Below the pieces are notes generated by a model that was not told the origin of the DNA, did not search any database, and was given only the letters and a program-made list of their open reading frames with translations. Position numbers and translations under genes: made by a program. From Lineus longissimus (lineage: Eukaryota > Nemertea > Pilidiophora > Heteronemertea > Lineidae), in contig NC_088312.1 in assembly GCF_910592395.1 (NCBI RefSeq), positions 19,229,292 to 19,293,291 of the forward strand: a DNA stretch of 64,000 nucleotides, read 5' to 3'. Every line of letters starts with the position of its first letter. Within the stretch, counting starts at the first letter, position 1. Positions 26,299 to 37,320 of the stretch are shown here, in pieces.

Positions 26299-27060
26299 TT
26301 GCCACGCAATGATGAAAATGAATTCGAAGGATGGTTGGATGAAGACTGCAGCAGAACGGTACTGCAGTCGAATGGGGTTTTTTACATCTCTTGGTGCTTC
26401 TCAGCAAGATATCAAATTGCAGCTGCCGGTTTCGAACTAGAAAATGTCCGCCAGGAAAAAGTGTCCGGCTCTATCATTGTATTTTGACGGATTATGGTAG
26501 AGCCCACAGGACCGCCAACACTCAGAAAAAAACGACATTATTTCCTAGGATATTTCAAATTTCTACACTTGTTCCTTCCAAATCACTCGCGACTGCAGCT
26601 CGATGGTCTTGGTGTATCGCTGTTCCCGATGACGATGAACTGGACAGATGGATGGTTGAAGACTGCAGCAGCACGGTGCAGCTTTCAATGGTTTTCATAT
26701 ATTATATTTCCTTGCTTCTTCTCGCAGCGGCTGCTGATCTCTTGCAAACACTCGCCACTGCAATTTGATCTTAGGTTATCACTATTGCCAAACATGCCAA
26801 AGATGAGGATGAAGTTGGTCGATGAACAAGAACTGCTGCGAAAAGGTGCTGCACTGAATTGAGTGTTTTTCGGAGATCCGTCGGACGTGCACCTTCGCGA
26901 TGATAATGTAGTGTCCAGCATAGTGTTGGTATCTTGCGGACCACTCGCAAATGCAACCTGATGACGGCCTTGGGGTGTTGACTGGTGCCAAGTAATGCAT
27001 GCTTGCTGCCAATGACTATGAAGATGGACTGGCAGTGGGCGGATAGATGAGGACTGAAGC
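26299..27060 (+). repeat. Degenerate tandem repeat, ~165-190-bp period
   Basis: The word ACTCGC-ACTGCA-TCGAT recurs at about 26,586, 26,751 and 26,942. The word GATGA-GATGAA-TGGA-GATGG-TGAAGACTGCAGCAG recurs at about 26,309, 26,630 and in weaker form near 26,800 and 27,020. Spacing of about 163-190 bases indicates four to five decayed units. Overlapping frames of 100-130 codons on both strands are by-products of the repeat. Confidence 0.55.
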
Positions 27061-30000
27061 GGTGTGTACACACTAAGGGACATTCAACATTTTTGTGTAT
27101 TCGATATAACTGGAATCATTCAAACGTTATTCAGAGAATAATTAGCCACGATTGAAAACTTTCTCAATCGTATCACAAAGCTTTCAAATCTGGCTCGCGA
27201 GCCTCAAATAGAGTGTCGAGATGATGTGTAGCGTGACAAAGCTAATTAAGAAAATAAGAAATCTGACGCACCTCATCACATGAGGTGATATGTCCCGCGG
27301 GGTTTCGCGTACATGATTACAGTAAGTAAAGACATGTATATCCTTGTTGAAAAGCAATAGTGATATGTCTCTCTTCGATCAGACTTTTGCTTCAATTATG
27401 GATTTACATGTAGCCCATCTCGTATAGGCTACCATTTGGTTTGAAGGTGAAGCTTTGGAGCAAATTGCAATCATTATTTGTCATGTTTGCTGCTCTAAAC
27501 GTTGTCCGTTGTATCTAGGCAGTAGATGAATAGGCGAAGCTACTCTCTGACCACACGTACAGTGCTACTGTTCAGGCGCAACCGATCGAGCCGGCATCTT
27601 TGCGGTGGCTTTTCCAGTAATCCTTTGTATTTCAATCACGCACGCTGTCACCAATCACATCAACATGAGATTTCTTCCCTTTGTACACCAAAATACAATC
27701 ACGACCTAAGTGAATTCAGACAATTTTTAAATTGTCATCAGACGAGAATGCAGTTTCCATGGCAACCACGTAAACGAATTTGTGATCGTGCATTTCTTAT
27801 GACCTTAAATGGCGTTAAATTCAGTTTCTAAACAAGCTGCGTACACGATTGTTTCCCAAGGCGCCCATCCAAAAGTGAAATAATCCATTAGTAAAAGAAT
27901 GTAGTGGATGTTGAAGAAAATTGCTGCCATTTATTTTTATTAACAGTGCTATTATTCGTAATACCATCAACTGATAAAGCCCAAGAATGTGAAAGCAAGA
28001 CTAAAAAATCTTATCGAGCACTAGGTTTACCGAATTCTAAATAACAATCGGAGGCTTTTACGATAAAATTCGGCTCATATTTAGCATGTTCAATATGATC
28101 TCACGTCGAGTATTGTAGTCTTCACGTGAGATTTAGTTTCACTAATTTTGGAGAGAAAAAAACTCGATTGGCGAAAATAATTTTGAACAGGAATTGGTGA
28201 TCTGGCAAAATAAAATCTTGTATGACAATACGTATTTTGTCGCGTAGAATTTAGACCTAACCCAATGCACGGTCTATTGTCTTCAAGCCCGCTCGAACTA
28301 AGGCCCTAATTCCCATTGTTCTACTGTCTTATCAAAGTGTTATCAAGGCAAGTTTTGTTAACATCGACCCCCACGGAACATCTTACAAGGGAGGTCGATA
28401 GGCTAAGCCGGCAGTCGCAAATAAACTTAATGAAGAAATTTTCACGAATTGAAAAAAAAAGGTGCGAAAAAAGTAGGTTTACATTATACTCAGCCCGTTG
28501 TTGCGAAACTGATTTTACCCATAAAATAGAATTCGATATCATGAATTGAACGCTTTAAAAAAACAATTATCTAAATCCATGTTGCAGAAAAAAGAAAGGT
28601 CACTGATTCTGCAAAAACATCTTATGCGTTCCCTCGACTCTGTTCCAGGGAAGCAGAAAGCGGAGAAAGGTTAAAAAACTACCTGTATCTCTCCCAAATA
28701 GTGACAACCCAAATAAGGCAAGGGCAAAGACACCCCTTATGCCAACAAACGATTCCTGAGTGCAGAGAACGCCACAGCCAGGGATATCGAGCTATCAAAG
28801 AAGATCGTACAAAGGCCACGACGTTTGTAAGATAAGACGACAGTACTTTCTAACCGTCTGAGAAGGTTATTTTGAGTCTTGGACAAGTTTTGTTCAAAAG
28901 TTGGCAGAACTTATATAAGAAATATCATCAAAGTTGGGTATCGTATTTCAAGTGTTTGTGAATGGCGCTTCAGGGGACGTTTCTGGGCTGTTCATGGTCC
29001 GTCTCCCGATCAGTTCAATAGCATCTTATTACAGACTCAGCTAGGTTATAGTTACGGACTTGTGAGCTAGTGGTCTAGCTGTACTCTTACTGAGAAAGGT
29101 ATGCGTAAACACGCGGGCACAATCGTTATCATCGAAGTAGCGTAAACGTTTTTTAGTGACTTTCATATATTTTGAACAACCGGGCCCTGAACAGTATCGT
29201 CACCAGAAATGAATAGCCTTGGAACCCAGTCATCTTAATTTAAGAGTAGTGAAATATCAAGTGTACCGAATGTCTATCCTCGGTTTGCTATACAGAAGCA
29301 TATGTTGCTCCTCGACTGAAGGCGGTGTTAGTTTTACTTGTCCTATGCCCGGGGCACTTGGGTGAATCCTGTGGTCTAGGGGGTTTCCCAGCCGGGTGTA
29401 GTCTGATACCTGAGAAATCCCACACTCGTGTGGTTTTGCGTAGTATTGAATATTATACTGCAAATGTTTACCCCGACTACTCTACCTTTCGTTCGCTCTA
29501 GATCTTTACTAAAATCACACCTAGCACTGAATAAAAAATTTGATGAAAACCTGTTTTAAATACCAATCCCACAGGTACCATGAAAGCAACCCAAGAGAGC
29601 ATTAAAACTATCACCAGTGATTCCTTGCTAATTGTAGGGTATAGCCCCGAGATCTTACTCAAGCCTACATGGCCGAGAGGTAGTTGATTGAATCTACTGG
29701 CACCTGGGTAGCCTGTTGTAGCGGTTAATTGAATATTGACAGCTAAGTGATGGAAAAACATCTCGTTCCTACAGCTTGCTTCGTGTCAGACAGAATTACA
29801 CTTTAGTACAGCGTGATGCCGACCACACGATTGTGATTCTGAAAGTCTCACCAAGGCCAGGCGAAGTTGAGTTATAGAAAATCTCAATGACTATAACCAA
29901 TCGCTGCCGTTATACTGCCAAACATCTTTCTCAAAGCAACCATATTCTTCAATAACTTGCTTCCTTCTGTTAACTGTAAATAAATTCTCACTGCCTTTGG

Positions 30001-30281
30001 GAGAGGCTGTTACCAACTGTATTGACTGCATGGTGAATAAACATATTCATTTGCGAGTTAACTTAATGATGTATGCCAGGAGCGTTCTCTTCCCCACTGA
30101 GTAAGCAACATACATGTATATCAGCCTAGTTTAGGGCCTTGTTGATAGCTTGGCCAGAGGCGAAACTTTAAATTGATCGCAGTATGCGTCATTGATGGCT
30201 TTGGCTTGAGGTAAGTTTCAACTCAACCTAGAATGAATTTTTTCCTTGATACTTTTGAGTGCGCTTCTCATTAGTCTGGTT
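27061..30281. other. Non-coding stretch
   Basis: Apart from the dispersed repeat at about 28,255 there is no firm feature. Frames are short. The minus-strand region was inspected for later exons of the glycosyltransferase-like gene that starts at 32,976; none was recognised. Confidence 0.4.
28255..28375 (+). repeat. Dispersed repeat shared with 18.1 kb, member 2
   Basis: Counterpart of the repeat at 18,077-18,215, with the same ordered words (CTATTGTCTT, CCCATTGTTCTACT, CTTATCAAAG, AACATCGACCCCCACG) in the same orientation. Confidence 0.65.
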
Positions 30282-30300
30282 GGGGGGGGGGGGGGGGGGG
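30282..30300. repeat. Poly-G tract
   Basis: An uninterrupted run of 19 G. Such runs are prone to length error in sequencing. Confidence 0.9.
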
Positions 30301-30803
30301 ATCCCATTTTGAGACTTTCAGCAGTAATACTGTATACTGACAACAAAGAGAGCCAAGAGAAAGAGGATCTTTAATTGGCAACTGAAGACAGGTGCCAATA
30401 CTAGAAGTCAAACAAAATTTCGAATCAAAGGTTTTGCCATCGAGAGGTCATGTACACGACGGAAGACAGCGCGTTCCGAATACTGATGACAGAATCTTCT
30501 GTAAAAAGCACTACATTAAGAAAATAGTGATATATATTTTGCATCGTGCCTCATTGTGGGAGTTAGATATCATGTTTGCAAGATAGAGTGAATTCTATGT
30601 GGTATTTGATAGCCCTAGGTCATTTTGTGTGATAAAGTCTTATAAAGCGTAAGATTTTTTCGGCCGAAAGAGTGCATTTAGTACGAAGCCAATGGCGCAC
30701 ACACAACGAATCCTTGTTGCACACGTAGTTTTTTAATACTGCTTTGCAATAGAGATATGGCGTATTGTGTTGCCTTGAGGCATCTACATACATGTAATAA
30801 GTA

Positions 30804-31861
30804 TGGGCGGTTATTTCCGCACAAATAGAGGTTGTCTCAAATAGACATTTTATGACTCAAATAGACGTTTGGTGGCGCTCGTTTTAACGGAGACGTAACT
30901 GAAATAAACATATTGTGTCGTATCTCAAATAGACATACACTCAAATAGACGTTTGGTGGCGCTCGTATCTCAAATAAACATATATTGTCGTGTTTTCAGC
31001 TTTTTGTTGTCGCTTTTCAAATAGACATACACTCAAATAGACGTTTGGTGGCGCTCGTATCTCAAATAAACATATACTGTCGGGTTTTCAGCTTTTTGTT
31101 AATAACTCAAATAGACGTTTGGTGTCGCTTTTCAAATAGACATACACTCAAATAGACGTTTGGTGGGGCTCGTATATCAAATAAACATATATTGTCGTGT
31201 TTTCAGCTTTTTGTTAATAACTCAAATAGACGTTTGGTGTCGCTTTTCCGCAAAAAATGGTAGTTCCCCAAATAGACGTTGTGTGGCGCTGGAATCAATT
31301 TAACGACGGCAACAGCGATATTGACATTATCATTGCGGTAAGCGGCGCGCTATTGCATGTATTGCATGTACATTTGATGTACTTGTTTCTCTCTTCTTCT
31401 GCCATAGCTAAATACACTGACAATCCAATTACAATTAAAATGAAATGGTATTGAGTCTCGATTTTCCTTAGATACGCGCGCAAATAGCCATGTGCACTGC
31501 TTAGAGCAATAACAATAATATCGTCATGGCAGATTAACCAATTCCAAACTTGCTCCAGAATAGCCGCAAGCCAGCGCCACACAACGTCTATTTGAGGAAC
31601 TTCCATTTTCGCGGAAAAGCGACACCAAACGTCTATTTGAGTTATTAACAAAAAGCTGAAAACACGACAATATATGTTTATTTGAGATACAAGCGCCACC
31701 AAACGTCTATTTGAGTGTATGTCTATTTGAGATACGACACAATAATGTTTATTTCAGGTACGTCTCCGTTAAAACGAGCGCCACCAAACGTCTATTCGAG
31801 TCATAACACGACATAAAATGTCTATTTGAGACAACCTCTATTTATGCGGAAATAACCGCCC
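30804..31861. mobile_element. Foldback element with long asymmetric inverted arms
   Basis: The left arm (30,804-31,292) and right arm (31,571-31,861) are inverted copies. Both ends read TGGGCGGTTATTTCCGCA inward and are flanked by TA, as expected for a Tc1/mariner-type target duplication. The arms are built from the word CAAATAGACGTTTGGTG, present about seven times in the left arm and four in the right (one variant inner copy each). The left arm is about 200 bases longer because a ~100-bp module has been tandemly amplified. The 278-base centre has no recognised gene; a 135-codon minus frame crossing it reads through arm sequence and is not credible. This is a non-autonomous foldback/MITE element; the repeated word may be a transposase-binding site. 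Confidence 0.85.
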
Positions 31862-32094
31862 ATAAATAAGGGATTGAAGTTGTTTTATAGACAATGGAGA
31901 AACCCATGCCATGCATCGTTACTGAAACAAAGCAATGCAAAATATTTGTCTTATCTGAAAATAAAATCTCCAACATTCACAAGGCTCATAAGGCACTAGA
32001 TCACTACCACTAGCAAAAGGTAAGTGGCCTCATCAATGAGAGTAACTGGCGCCATTCGATTGGATAGAGTAAGCTGAAACCATTGCTATTGTTG

Positions 32095-32250
32095 GTAATA
32101 TTTAGTTCTTATACAGCGCTTTAACAGGTCTACCTGCTCAAAGTGCTTTTGGCACACCATATTATCACCCCGGTCTCCACCGAAATCAATCAGGATTCGA
32201 ACCCGCGACCTCTTCATCACGAGGCCGACTCTCTTCCACTACCCCTAAAA
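32095..32250 (-). mobile_element. tRNA-derived SINE
   Basis: Read on the minus strand, it starts with an A-box-like TAGTGGAAGAG (32,231-32,241) and a consensus B box GGTTCGAATCC (32,193-32,203). It continues into a non-tRNA body and ends GCGCTGTATAAGAACTA followed by an AATATTACC-type tail. The RNA polymerase III promoter spacing and the tail are typical of tRNA-SINEs of marine invertebrates. It lies just inside the presumed first intron of the glycosyltransferase-like gene, in the same orientation. Confidence 0.75.
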
Positions 32251-32336
32251 TATACATCGTGTTGTAAAGAACATAGCCTAATTTGAAGCCAGTGGCTCGA
32301 ATTCAAAATCAGTATTTTGAAAATAAATAAACTTAC

Positions 32337-32976
32337 TTAGTCCTGGAGGAATAGCTGGGCAATACCGGAGTTTCCTGACAGATTTCGAACCTTCAGCAAC
32401 AGCAAGTGATTTAACGTTATATTCCTTAGATTCGGTTAGATTACCCAAGTCAACTAGCGCTTTGGTCAGCCGGTTACCCGGTTGACGCATGCGCAGTTGC
32501 TCCTGCCCATCACGCTGTATTCCAAATCTCGTTCGAGTTCTGTACGCGGAATGATAATTGTGTGCTTGCATAGTTCGGTCTTTTCTGGTCCTGTGAATCA
32601 AACCCTTCGCCCTCACGCGTTTCACGGGCGTAAAAATTGTACCCCGGGTCGCCTGATCCAACAAATCCCGCACTCGTCTCTTATTGATCTCATTCTGTAA
32701 CAATTTCCGGTTCAGCTCAACAGAGGGGACATTCTGTAACAACAGTCTTTGAATACCAACATCGAGTTCTCGCAACTCCATTTGGATTTTACGGAGTGAA
32801 TGGATATTCCTACCGTACCGTCCGTTGTGGACAACTAGAATCTGCGATAAGGTCAACATGACTAGGATTATGAGTAAAAGAAGGAGTAGTACTGGTGGTA
32901 TATCCCTCCTCTGGAACATGGTCCCGCTGACGGGGCGGATGTTCATCCATCTTCGACCAGCTGCGCCGCCGTACAT
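32337..32976 (-). CDS. First coding exon of a beta-1,4-galactosyltransferase-like type II membrane protein
   Basis: The ATG at 32,976 opens a frame with a short basic N-terminus (RRDIPP). A hydrophobic anchor of about 23 residues follows (about 29-51, LLLLLLIILVMLTLS), then a long, basic, mostly helical luminal stem with one NLT sequon near residue 180. The stem ends in RYCPAIPPGL. In beta-1,4-galactosyltransferases a CP-x-x-PP-x-L motif stands just before the catalytic domain, which is the basis for the call. A GTAAGT donor (32,331-32,336) follows 'PGL', ending the exon after base 1 of a codon; the frame reading on to 32,278 is intron. Such enzymes add galactose or GalNAc to GlcNAc-ended glycans in the Golgi. 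No catalytic exons (for example the WGWGGEDDD motif) were found downstream on this strand. The gene may have huge introns, be an orphan exon, or belong to another Golgi type II family. Confidence 0.5.
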
Positions 32977-32999
32977 TCAGCATGGGGATGATGTTCCGT

Positions 33000-34527
33000 G
33001 CGGGCGAAACACGAGAAGCGAGACACACGCACAACAGATGGCGCTGCAACTACGGTCACGTGGCTTTGTATTCTTGATCTGAAAAGATACGATTGAAATT
33101 TTGTTAAGAAAATACTGACCACCTTAAGGCAACGTATCATCTGTTTCATTAAAAGTGGACGTATTTTTTCTCTAAAGTGTCTATATACCGACGCTGGCAG
33201 TCTGTTTTCCAATCGCTATTATTTTCGAAACTGATGAGGTTGAGAACATCTTCTACAACAATACCTCAAAAGAAATGAAAACGAATTCTAAGCAGGTAAT
33301 TTGAAATCCTGCGATGCTGATAAGACTATCAGCAAACCTAAATAATAGAACGCGATGTAAAGAAGTGTATGCCATTTTCTTTGAATAACCGATATCTTGA
33401 GAAGAGTTTTATTAGCAAAACACGACTGACATGATTGAGTTGAAATGTAACTTATCTACCTGCTCTCAAAAAGAAACTCCGCTGTTGAGTATTGGTTTCT
33501 AAAAGCTGAGGAGCTGCAGCTTGTACATTTCAAATGTTTTCCCCTCTTAAGTTTGGAATAGAATGTGGCTTGTTTTACCGGTAGCGATAGCGCTATCTCT
33601 CGAATAATGTTTCTGATAAACTAGTTATTTTATAGTTGGTCTTAGATTGTGTCCCCGTGGGTAAGCTGTCAGTTTCTATCCTACTCTTAGAATATAAGAA
33701 TATAGTTTTTTAACGCTGAAGAATTTTCGAGGTCCCATTTTCGCTAAAGAAACATGGAAATAGAATGCAAAATTATGACACACGCGTCATAGCTATAGGG
33801 TTGATCTCCCCCAACATAAAGTGTCCAAAGTATGCTATGCGGCAAAGCTCAGAGCAAATTTAAAAGGGGTGAATTAATCTTCCAACTCAGGCTGACAACA
33901 CGGAACAGAAGGTCAAGATGATTAAGAACCTCCCCTTTCTCAGAGGCAATTAGTGCGGACCACAACTGCACAGACAATGTTTACGCTTCAATCAACACCA
34001 TCACCACGTCAGTTGGACGGACCCCACTCATTCAATCTTCCAGTGCAGCGATGGTTTAGTGGGACTGATGAAGACTTGCATTACATGCTGCGAATTTGAT
34101 GTTTCGATCGTAGCCTCCGCTGTAAAAGCGGTCAAATTGTGCTTCTCTTTTTGTTTTTGGCCACTGAAAAGCTTTGGGGAACCAGCAATGTTAAAAATCA
34201 GTTAACGCTCAAAGAAACATAGCATTTATTGTAGAGGAAACATGCCGTTACTGATTCAAGACTAATCTCAATGACCTTGAAAACGAGACCAAATTGTCGG
34301 GAAGAAATTGCAGCTTTGTGAGATGCATCTGAAAAGAAAATTAGACCATCACAACTGCCAGAACGTGTCATTAGCAAAACAACCTTGATAAGGCTTTCAA
34401 ACGCCATGATATGCTAAGAAAAGCTGTGATATAGCCATGGTCGTCATCATTATAGCCAATTAGTCATATTAGCCCTCGGGCAAAGTCCGAGCAGAATCGG
34501 ATCAGGACTAGGCTAGAGATTATTGGT
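33000..34527. other. Upstream flank of the glycosyltransferase-like exon, non-coding
   Basis: Should contain the promoter and 5' UTR of the minus-strand gene. No TATA box or repeat was firmly recognised; frames are short and without motifs. Confidence 0.4.
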
Positions 34528-35446
34528 TGATATGATCCAGATCAGGTAACGTAAATGATGGATGCGTCTCCATGGCAGTTTCCATGCAATTTGGCAATAT
34601 CAGTTGGGGAGAGTTGTTGTATAGTGGCTTGAGCGTCGGGCTCATAATCAGTGGGTCGTGGTTTCGAATTTAGAAAGGGCAGCGCTGTTCCGTTGTTGTG
34701 CCCTTTAGCTAGGCACTTCAGCTAACTTGCTTCTTTCCACCCAGGAGTAAATGGATACCTGGCTGATAGATGACAGATATGAATGCCAGTCTGAATGCGG
34801 TAAAGCTCGGAACTGTAGTTCTTCCAGAGAATGGAGCTTAAATCATGAATGTACAAGGGGTAATGGTGTGAAGTGCTTTGAACGACTGAAACTAGTTGGA
34901 TTTAGCGCTTTGTAAGTCTCTTGATATCAAAAGAGATTATATCATAGTGGTGGTCGGTGCCACGGTGGTAACCATGTCGACAGATCGGTCGCTGGAGACA
35001 CGAAGAAGTCATTAATCTTTTGCTTTTTCCTGTCTGTACGATATGACCATCTCGAGCTAAATATTCCGAACACAATTTTAGAAAAAAAACAATGGCGGTC
35101 AAATTGCTGGATTTTTTTCACACATACTATACTGTATGCTGTGCAAGAACTTATGAAATATACTATTCCTGGAATAGCCCTGGCCTTTATCCTTAAGTGC
35201 TGATTAGCCATATAAGTCAGGTCTGGTCTTTGGGTAGCGACTGATCGGAATGAAATCAAGGTGCAGGATATAGAGTATTGGGGTGATATCCAGATCAGGT
35301 AACCTACATGATAGATGCGTCTGCATGCGACAGTCGTCCAGGAGATTACATCAGTCTGGTCGGAGGCGCGGAGTAACCATGTGGAAAGATTGGTCGCTCT
35401 AGACACGAACATCCCATCAATCTTTTTACGTTTTCCTGTCAATAGA
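34528..35446 (+). repeat. Two pairs of diverged direct repeats flanking a SINE
   Basis: A segment containing CCAGATCAGGTAACGTA at about 34,538 is repeated at about 35,289 (followed in both by ATGAT-GATGCGTCT-CATG). A second segment at about 34,954-35,042 (GTAACCATGT, then GATCGGTCGCT-AGACACGAA, then TTTTCCTGTC) is repeated at about 35,358-35,446. The order suggests an old duplication of a ~0.4-0.75 kb region; a SINE lies between the pairs. Confidence 0.55.
34612..34926 (+). mobile_element. tRNA-derived SINE, second family or subfamily
   Basis: An A-box-like TAGTGGCTTGAG at 34,622 is followed 38 bases later by a B-box-like GGTTTCGAATT (34,660-34,670). The body contains GTGCCCTTTAGCTAGGCACT and CACCCAGGAGTAAATGG, and the 3' end reads AGCGCTTTGTAAGTCTCTTG. 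These body words are typical of long tRNA-SINEs of marine deuterostomes and molluscs. The B box has drifted, so it is an old copy. Confidence 0.65.
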
Positions 35447-36406
35447 AATGAACAGACGAACCAAAGATTCCTAACACATTTCCCCCCTTATCCACGACGT
35501 TTAAACAACAGCCTTGACAACTGTTGCTGGATCTTTGAACACAGATATGATGTAAGAACATTTACACCTGGGCTGAGAGAAGTTAGAAAAAGAGAGCTGC
35601 TTATAGTCTCACGCCGACTGCATGCCGTTGTTCGAACCTTTGGATCACTAGCACGGAGGCCAAAGACACTATAGACCACAGCCGCGCCTCTATGAGTACA
35701 CTCAGACCATACGACGACATGACACCATCTGGCCATGGATCCAATATCGCAGTTTGGAATCTCAATTAATTATAAATTCTGTCCGGCGCGTATCCTGGTG
35801 ATGTTTAAAGACCCATGACTAGGAAGTCCATGGCCATTGGAAGGACGCGCTCTGGCTTATCGTGCTTATGGTAAGGCTGCACGGCTGTAAATTAGGTTCG
35901 GGGTAAGACGCGTTCGAAACAAATGAGATTAAATTGCAAATTCTGTAAGGCTGCCGCAGTTAACTGTGATGAACAGATATAGTTCAGGGCCGGTAGCTTT
36001 GTCATTAACGCTGGCGTTCACATTATTAGGCATTAAGCCTTATGTACATAACCGAAGGAGATAAAGCGTCTATGAAAAATTGTTCTGAACAACCAGGCCG
36101 AGCACATGAAATGAATGCATACAATTTATAGAAAGGTGTGTCGATTCGGATAGCTCGTCAAAGGTTGTGGCGGAGTCACAAACCCCACATCGAGAAATCG
36201 TTGCATCGAACCCCATATAAATCATTCTGACCTTGCCAGGTAAGAGTTCGAAGATCAAGTGATGCGCTCAGCGGCTACTACAACTTCAGCACCTTGCTGA
36301 CAGAATTCCTGGTTTAAACCTCCATTCATTTATTGTCGTTGTATAGTTGGAAAGATGTGCAGGAAAATTCGCCTCTTTTATGTCCTGTAGTAGAATGGCT
36401 GGGATA

Positions 36407-36810
36407 GTTTATCGTATTGATAAAGTTCACTGTGATTTAGAGGGAGAACTTGAGTGTAGGATTTAGGTGACCAGGAGGAAAGCTCACCTATTCGCCTCCA
36501 TGTGCCTGCTCATGTAGCAACAGACTCAATGCTGATCACTAATACCGATTTCCGCAAGTGTTGTGGGGTGGTTTTGGACATGTCTAGGAAATTCTACAGT
36601 TACATTCAATTTTGGAGAGATCTTCGTTGCAGTCTGAAATCAGCACCAATGATGTCAGCAATGGCGGATTTGCACTTAAGTTCGAGTCGATTCTCTTGGA
36701 GTCAAGTCTGCATACTTCGTTTATCATATTGATATAGCTCACGGTGATTTGGAGGGAGAATTTGGGTGCAGGATTTATGTGACAAGGAGGATAGTGTGCT
36801 TAACATGCAT
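36407..36810 (+). repeat. Pair of ~90-bp direct repeats, 309-base offset
   Basis: GTTTATC-TATTGATA-AG-TCAC-GTGATTT-GAGGGAGAA-TTG-GTG-AGGATTTA-GTGAC-AGGAGGA is present at about 36,407-36,485 and again at about 36,718-36,795. The offset is constant, so this is a local tandem duplication with decayed intervening DNA. Confidence 0.6.
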
Positions 36811-37007
36811 CTCGTTTCCTTCAGAGTTCCGGGAGAACTTGCTTTATTCAATTACGTGAAAATCTTTGAGATTGCTTAAAACCTAGTCTCTGACATCAAT
36901 TTAGGAGGGGAAACGCCCAAAATACAATTCTTTTGAGTAAGATGGACAGACTAACAGTTTGCTTGTTTTTTTGTTGTCAATCAGAAGCTAACCAGCGTAA
37001 GTGAAAC

Positions 37008-37320
37008 TATTGACGCCATTTTTTACACCTTTTTGGGGCATTTTTTTTCGAAAGATGCATTTAGTGAAGTCTATAGTGAAGTGAATGGGTTTGATACAAT
37101 TTCGTCCGCCAACAAACCACCGTTAGCTAACAGTTAAAGCCAAGAATGCATGCATTCGCAGGTCAATATACAGTGAAGCGATTAGGATTTGTTTAAACAT
37201 CGTGGTGCTCAACCACCGTAAGCATGGTAAGCGAAATAGTAACGCCTATTTCATGTAAGAATCTCTGATCATGATAACTAGCAAATAAGTGAAGGGGTTT
37301 GTTTTGATTTCGTCGTAAAT
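37008..37320 (+). repeat. Pair of diverged direct repeats, ~208-base offset
   Basis: GTAAGTGAAACTATTGACGCC at about 37,000 matches GTAAGCGAAATAGTAACGCC at about 37,217. AGTGAAGTGAATGGGTTTGAT...TTTCGTC at about 37,077 matches AAGTGAAGGGGTTTG...TTTCGTC at about 37,289. A decayed tandem duplication. Confidence 0.5.

Noticed and set aside
26494-27083. Overlapping frames of 100-132 codons on both strands
   Set aside because: They coincide with the degenerate ~165-190-bp tandem repeat and overlap one another in several frames.
30850-31290. Regularly spaced CAAATAGACGTTT words, resembling a CRISPR array
   Set aside because: The words also occur inverted in the other arm, spacers are themselves repeated, and the DNA is eukaryotic. 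It is a foldback transposon.
32193-32241. Possible tRNA gene (A and B box)
   Set aside because: There is no cloverleaf with acceptor stem, and the body continues into a non-tRNA segment with a SINE tail, so it is a SINE promoter.
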